Shown: one piece after another, positions 57,671-64,000 of the stretch
How positions within the stretch are numbered: position 1 is the stretch's first letter
Layout of the letters: the number at the start of each line of letters is the position of its first letter
NCBI GenBank assembly: GCA_948567375.1
Contig: OX419761.1
Coordinates: 41,082,243-41,146,242 of the forward strand
Direction of reading: 5' to 3'
Length of the DNA stretch: 64,000 nt
DNA from: Lunularia cruciata
Lineage: Eukaryota; Streptophyta; Marchantiopsida; Lunulariales; Lunulariaceae
The notes under the pieces: model-generated
Told to the model about the DNA's origin: nothing
Databases searched by the model: none
Seen by the model: the letters and a program-made list of their open reading frames with translations, nothing else
Position numbers and translations under genes: made by a program

Positions 57671-58448
57671 TCAGTAGAGCCATAAATAAACAGTCTTTTG
57701 ATTTGCAATAGTGCGGATCTTGATGTCTAATTGCATACTATGTGGATAGCACATTTCCCATATTTGTAGACAAACACACCATCTTGGTTCAAATATAACC
57801 TGAAAAATTTTCACAATAAATTTTCCACTAGAAATTTTTCCTAAGTTTTTGTTTATTGTATGCACTAGAAGGAATTCTCCTAAAGCACTAAAACTCACTG
57901 ATGGAGATGAGAATGGGATAGTACTCACAAGAGTAATAGTATGTCCAGTATCATCATCACTATTCACAAATGATAATTCAGATAATGCTTCTTTGGAACT
58001 GAATATACTACTAGCCTGATGGATAATGTAGTTTGAGCACCTGGAGTGTATGAACCATTGATGCAACATTATGAGTCATCATTAGTAGATGATCTTTGGA
58101 CTAAAAATATTGAGGGAGTTTGCTTGTTTGAATATCAGTTTGCTTCTTAAAATGTCTTCTCATAATGAGTTTTTGATTTACAATAATGGCAGAACCTGTC
58201 CAATGTGACTTGCTTTGTGTTACATAATGTCTATGTGAGGATTGACCTCTATTAACATTACTTCCACAAAATGAACTTCCATGTACTCTGCCTCTTGCTA
58301 GACCAGTCAGACAAGTTTCAACCCTTGTAACAAGATTAAATAGTTCTTGACCTTTAAGACAATTTTTTTTCCATATTGATATTGAATAATTGTCATTTTT
58401 TAGGGCCTCATTTGCAATGCCACCATAAGTGTAGAGGTTAGTACTCAT
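57671..58448 (-). pseudogene. Copia gag and protease region
   Basis: The minus strand at 58101-58448 begins MSTNLYTYGGIANEAL and has NDNYSISIWKKNCLKGQELF, a copia gag start (NYSIWKLCMKTYLKGQ). A zinc-knuckle-like CHYCKSKTHYEK is readable near 58150-58190. LHQWFIHSRCSNYI at about 58030-58065 resembles the protease start (WIIDSGCSNHM). Confidence 0.75.
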
Positions 58449-58603
58449 AATATAAATTTATAAAACTTAGATCAGTTAATAATTAATAATTGAGACTTTC
58501 TCACCAACTTATATTCATAATATAAATTGATAAAAATCAAATCACTTTATGGTTGAGACCTTCTCACCAAATTAAATTCAAAATCTCTCACCGTCTCTCT
58601 TAT

Positions 58604-58615
58604 GCCCTGATACCA
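58604..58615 (-). other. Copia primer-binding site
   Basis: On the minus strand it reads TGGTATCAGGGC, directly against the LTR at 58616. It is a variant of the initiator-methionine tRNA complement. Confidence 0.8.
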
Positions 58616-58851
58616 TATTACCTAGTAAAAAATGAGAATAATAATACCCAAATTCACCAAAAAAAATTTATTTGGTACGCTGGACACAAGTACTGTTCTT
58701 ATATATACATGAAGAGAAAGTATATAATTAGGTTGAATCACTCTTCACCATGGATGGGTTTCCAATGGTGACTAACGAGAAGCGGTAACTAAAGATTAAT
58801 CTTTCCCGCGTATAACCGCTAGGAATATTAGCTTGTGATACTCTACCAACA
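58616..58851 (-). repeat. Copia 5' LTR
   Basis: A 236-bp LTR lying between the primer-binding site and the target duplication aaatc (58852-58856). It matches 54493-54678. Confidence 0.85.
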
Positions 58852-58856
58852 AAATC

Positions 58857-61800
58857 GACATTAACCTGTACAGACCATTTCCAACCGAAAACAAAGAAAT
58901 TAGACGTTCGAAGTCCAAGAAGCTACTTTGGATTCAAGCATTTCATGAAAATCCTTGGAAGTCAGTAATGTGGTAGGACAAGTCGACTCAAAACATACAG
59001 CTATCAGCAAAGAACGTGACCACAATTATGCTTCAGAACACCAAGCACCCGAAAAGACACTTTTCATTTGCGCAATTATAGTATCCCGAGGACTTCTTAA
59101 AGTACCGAAGTCATTTGAAATCTTAGTTTCTTCATAACTCCCGGCAGTTCTAGGTCCTTTCCGCAAAGTTGTGAAAAGTTGTGAGTCATACAGGTGGGAA
59201 ACTATCGAGCTCGGAATCATACATAAGGCCGATAAGCCAGTTCACCGATCTATTGAGAGGTGCAGGCCCTCAGGTTCATCACGTACGAAACTGGGAAGGA
59301 ACTGAAATCAGCTAATTGACCACTTCCACGATGTGTCGCGAGGTGCTGATTATCAGACACTTCGACTTCATACGAGAGAAAAATAGCAGATATAGCAGAT
59401 TTAGCAGATATAGCAGATTTACCTCTTTGCAAATTATATAGAGAGAAGCAGACCATGAAAACTTGGTAGTGAGAAGGAACTGGATGCGAGGATTGACTCA
59501 CCGATTATTTGAAATTTGGTCGTGTCACAACTCTGACATGCCCAAAACTGTTGTGTCACTAAACGAACGAACTCATGTAAATGAACAAGTCTCTCGTCCT
59601 AGATATTGATGGCAAGCATTTATGGACGACGTGGCAACAAGGACAGTCTCAATTAATGCTGATCAATAGAACACACCAAAGTGAGAAATATGCAAGAGCA
59701 ATGAATCGAAATGTAGTAGTATTTCCTTGCAGAATTTTCATGACTTCCCCTTCGGATCTGTAGGGTATCTGTCAATTACAGGTGGTCAGAAGCCTATTTC
59801 CAAGATGTGTGCTCAATGGTGATCAATGCAGCATAGTTAGTGATAATATTCAGATATGATAATCGAATGTGGCTGGATATGAATCCGTGCAAAGGGTAGG
59901 GTGGACACTCACTTCAAAGAAGAATATTTTGCAAACAATTATAAAAGGTCAGGAACCTAGATCCAAGAACGACATCATACTGCGTGTTAAGACTGTCATA
60001 ACTGTATAACTAAGTTGGTTGTTTAAAGCACTTCATGAAGGTAAAATTAACAGTCCTGTGACATTCACAGCATGTTCACTCACTTGAGGTGAGCTGAAAC
60101 CCGGATGCAAGGGTTATGACGTCATTTTTCTGCTAGGAGTAAGAATGTGGAAGTTTAAAGCTTCGTTTCACCTCTTTCCTCGAGAGCACGTGCTGGCACC
60201 ATTGCGTAGACATATCCATTCAGCATTCTGAAATGAGAAAGAGCGTTAGACAATCGTTTCAAGTGATCCGTAACAGAGGGAAGACAGTAGCTGCTCGTAG
60301 TTGAGCGTTCATGATAGATGGCAAAGTTTCTAAGGCCCTGGATTGGCACATGAACCTCATTGAATTCAATTCATAGAAGGTTCATCGATTGGAAAACACC
60401 TTGCATTCATTCTACGGAGGACCGGGACATGCAGCTGAGATCATCGAAGCTATAACCAGCTCTCCGTTTGAGAATCACTTGCGAAACATGACGACAGCAT
60501 ATATCCACAGTTTCAGGCCTTAAAATCTCTCAGCCTTCAGAAATATGTCTGGACCACAGGAATGTACAATACCAGCTGCTTCGAATGATTTCAAATAAGT
60601 GCATGCCTACTTGGATGGAACTCCGTAAGAATTCTTGTCACAGTCCTCGTCACGTAAAAAAAGAAAAAGCGTTACACATTCCTCTTAGATATGTAGGTGA
60701 CCAAGAACCCGAGAAAAGAATTAAAAATTTGGACCCTGTAATCATCATCCGTTCATAACAGATGCAGTAGATCATTCTTTGTAGTTTTACAAGATAATAT
60801 GATATGCTCAGAACCACTCGGGCGTTTGAGGAATTCCTTGAATGCAGCTGATGGAAGCCGGGCGATGACAGCCTCAATTAGATATCGATCGTTTCGGACA
60901 AGTGAGTCGAGAAGTCACGCGATTGGCTCCCGTTATGAAGGACATGTGACAGTACGTACATGTCTGATAATTTTAAAACAAAGCATGGCGACTATTTCAT
61001 CCAGGAAAAGCTGACGCATTCAAGCAGTCCTGAAGTTTAATACCATATCCGTAGCTTTAATTTACGATAAAGTAAACTATTTTCATGTTTTTGAATCAAA
61101 TACGATCGCCCCATTCAAGACGTCATGCAAGAGTCAGAGGCTTTACTATAGGACTCAAATCGAAGCATATAGGAGATTAAATATCTGGAAAAGAATCATG
61201 TGCATAGCAGAAAAGTCTGGTCATGCATATGCTGTCCAAAAAGGCAGCAAGCAAGCAGAGCCTCATAAAAGTTTAGATGATGATGAGCTTTGAGCTTTGA
61301 TGAACGAGAAACGTTCAAAAGAGCTTTGATGGCAAACGCTCCCACTTTCCAAAACATGTCGAGTCTCTCTCTGTGTCTTAGAATGTTCACCATCAATAAG
61401 GTATTGCACGATATCATGCAAGGTGATCTTGATTGATAGTCCTTCAGTTTATCAATCTCATGGCTCGAAGCCCAAGATAGAATCAAGTTTTCAATATTCT
61501 CATGAGCGAAGTCATCCATGAGCTTCTCTCTTCGCGGATTTCACGAATCTCATCGCTCAAGGTAGATGATGCGTATAACTAACTAATCATGACCACACAC
61601 ACCTTCATCTAGAAGCCTTATTTCTCTTTTGTAGAGTGTCCAGAACTTGTGTATGTACTCTATTTCCCAGCTATGCACAATAAACCCTGTTAGTCATGAG
61701 TTTTGGAGCGTTCCGGCGTTGTACTTGACCTCCACTGGAATTGCGCTTGGTACTTCGCGAGAGAAATTTATGGACATCATCTCTATAAAGTTCGACGTCC

Positions 61801-63900
61801 TTGTACCGCTGAAACTCACGTACATCATCATAACCATCACGATGAGTGCATGGCATGAAGAAATACATGTCTTTTGATCATAATTAGTAGTTCACGCCCC
61901 GAGCTTCCGCATTGAATGATAGTTAGTTTTTGTACTATGACAGTGTCTCCCTAGCCCCCTGCTCTTTCTTCCCATTGCAAACAATAGCCGATATGTATTT
62001 GCACTTTGACTTGTGGTCACAATTTTCCTTGTACGGTCTATTGAGTACGGTCTATTTCCCGTCCGATTCAAAATGCCCGCAGCTACATTTCTAAGAAGAT
62101 CTGCTTTATTCCGTCTTTCTGCTTGTGGCTTGGAGTATGGCACGGCAAGAGGTCGAGAAGCTGTATAAAACAAGACAATAAATTGACGAGAGGAGTCATT
62201 ATAACCTGAATAGCAGCAGCATGTGCGCTTTTCACCAGAAACTTTCTCACTGCAATTCGTCTCGTCAGAGACCTCCAATGTTCAATATAACCATCAAATC
62301 GCTAATTGGAAGCTCGTGCAAGCGTGGCCAATGTTGTACTGGTTAAGATTCCAAAATGCCCTCACACCGATATATAATACGTTCATAGTCAGTTCATGGT
62401 TTTGTGGGTATCGTAACAGATGGGATCAGTGAACAATGTCAGAAAAGATGAATAACGGTCAAAATCAGGTCAGATGGTTCTTTGACCCATTAACAGTACA
62501 ATTTATCTGTTGTTGTACATCCTCCCTCCCCTTTCAACAACAGTACTCACTCACAACAGCAAATTAATGTTCATCATGGCGCTGGTCTAGCCAACTCTTT
62601 CCCTGACGTGCTTGCTGGACCAAGCTCACAGGCATAAATGACTGCACAAACTGGAATCGAACACGATATACTGTGAAAGAGATATTGTTTTCGAATGAAC
62701 CATAGTCAGGAATTTATTTCGTCACGATGAAATGACGAATGTTAACTTCTATGTGAGCGGCCATGAAGATAAATGTGAACCACTCGCTGTGACAGAATTG
62801 CTTTATCGAAGGATATGACTAAAATAATGACAAAGTCTTCGAGAATGCAACTAACCGTAGAGTTTCGAGTTTTATACCTGAAGCTGAACTTTAGAGATAG
62901 TTGGAACTCACTCCTCCGGACTCACATCCCTGTCAAGAAATCCCAGATCTTCCGAGTGACTTAGTCGATGATTCAAGTCTTCATAGATTCTGTTAAATAC
63001 GAGGCTTCTATAGTTTCTGAATGCATCACAACTCCGTTGATAGCAAAATATACAGTGAGTAAGCTGATGAGAATATTCAAATAGTCAAATTTGTTTGTTC
63101 TATAGAGAGCCATGCATCAGAGAGACATCCATCGAGTTTGCCATCGGAGGATTTCCGTCAGGAAGATGTGAAGGTCAAAACCGTTGTATTATTGATCCAA
63201 TTTCTCGTCCCCACAGAAAGCCTTCCTGTCGACCAAATAACTTTACCAAGGTACAAGTTGCATCAACAGACCCTTCAAGTAGTCTGCAGTTTCAATGTCT
63301 TGACAAGAACGCGGTAATGCAGTCTGAAATCGGATAGCACAAAAGCTCATTCATATTGGCCTTTGGATAGCATACTTGTCCCTCAGTCAAGCTTCAGACG
63401 GCCGCAGAAATGCCGAGACGACACCTGTAGTAAAGCATTCTCATCAAGGATTACAAAAAGCAAACTTTAACCTCGCAATGGTCTCAGGTCAAGTAACGTT
63501 CAAGTATCATCAACCTTGTTATCGATGACCACCGATCACAGTAGTTCGTTTTGTTCTGTCCCTTTGACCTGACACATTAGTTCAATCAATTTTTCTCTCG
63601 TTGCTCCCAACCTATTGGAATTTGACTCTGTTATTTTTCCTTGCCACTCCTACACTCTGACATATTATTACTGCTTCCCGCTGCGGTCAGTCTTCTCATC
63701 TTGACCTTGTCCTTCCAGCCGTTTTTACCGTATGTGTTCCACCACCACACTAGAGTGAATTTTTCGACTTATATTGTCCCTTCGATCGCCACACAAAGAA
63801 TAAACTCGGTTCCCGAGATCCATCAATGCTCACAAGTTAGTGTTTAATGTATATGTTTCGGATTATGCCTAATTTGACATGCAACGCGTTTTTAGCGCAA
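58857..63900. other. Unrecognised sequence, no supported gene
   Basis: Composition is like 50220-54487, with which it was continuous before the copia insertion. Frames of 60-128 codons occur on both strands (for example 61196-61519 and 61892-62278, both minus), but none shows a domain, a convincing start or codon bias. A small 9-base tandem repeat lies at 59383-59420. Confidence 0.4.
59383..59420 (+). repeat. Four-copy tandem repeat, 9-base unit
   Basis: The unit TAGCAGATA/TAGCAGATT alternates through four copies. Confidence 0.9.
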
Positions 63901-63917
63901 CACTGACTGTACCTAAG

Positions 63918-63932
63918 CCATATATAAAAGAT
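63918..63932 (+). promoter_or_regulatory. TATA-like promoter element near the right edge
   Basis: The motif ccatatataaaag is a good plant TATA box, followed by an unremarkable leader-like stretch to the window end. It may serve a gene starting beyond 64000. Confidence 0.35.
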
Positions 63933-64000
63933 TCAACCTGATCCATGTGCATTGAGGCAAGTCATTGGGTTTCTCGAACATCTACATCCTCCCTGGATAC

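Larger units (their letters stand above)
54493..58851 (-). mobile_element. Ty1/copia retrotransposon
   Basis: A 4.4 kb minus-strand element with LTRs at 54493-54678 and 58616-58851, primer-binding site at 58604-58615 and a perfect 5-bp target duplication (aaatc). The copia order is gag, protease, integrase, reverse transcriptase, RNase H. Read on the minus strand the LTR begins TGTTGGTAG and ends in AATA, so the usual final CA is not present. The LTRs differ visibly and the coding part has many breaks; it is a fossil. Confidence 0.9.

Noticed and set aside
61892-62278. 128-codon open stretch on the minus strand
   Set aside because: It opens with TTG rather than ATG, has no recognisable domain, and lies in sequence with many similar chance frames.

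Overview
The window looks like nuclear DNA of a land plant, probably a non-flowering one. The only host gene I can name with confidence is a plant-type S-adenosylmethionine decarboxylase (SAMDC/AdoMetDC) with an intronless main reading frame at 39129-40820. The rest is mostly retrotransposon sequence and AT-rich intergenic DNA. There is no bacterial-style gene packing, and I saw no rRNA, tRNA or CRISPR array.

Bases 1-35409 are a nested graveyard of Ty3/gypsy LTR retrotransposons. Three families can be separated. Family A (chromovirus-like) has an element with both LTRs at 1710-8282 (target duplication ctatg), a second copy at 30022-35409, solo LTRs at 283-1019 and 21105-21617, and an LTR end at 1-110. 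Family B has a 9.8 kb element at 18988-28802, a reverse-oriented copy at about 14090-18621, and a third copy split in two by the 9.8 kb insertion (18622-18987 and 28803-29085). Family C is a gypsy element of the QGATNS reverse-transcriptase type at about 8283-14090. A fourth, LTR-like repeat of about 680-707 bp (S) sits inside one element of each family. All of these are broken fossils.

At about 35410 the composition changes. The SAMDC locus occupies about 37600-40820: a pyrimidine-rich probable leader, two predicted leader introns, two upstream reading frames, and a 563-residue main ORF. One upstream frame is spliced in phase and resembles the conserved plant SAMDC uORF. The protein keeps every AdoMetDC catalytic residue I checked. 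After about residue 345, where plant enzymes usually end, it carries about 218 extra residues that by eye resemble a shortened, catalytically dead ornithine decarboxylase (ODC) domain. This is the most interesting feature of the window: one polyamine-pathway polypeptide with an AdoMetDC head and an ODC-like tail, probably under uORF control.

Bases 40821-47250 are intergenic, with a long (AG)39 tract and no gene I can support. Bases 47250-50200 are an AT-rich insertion containing the C-terminal part of a LINE reverse transcriptase. Bases 50200-63900 are mostly unrecognised sequence with faint retroelement traces, interrupted by a Ty1/copia element at 54493-58851 with a perfect target duplication (aaatc). 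A TATA-like site near 63920 suggests a gene begins just beyond the window.
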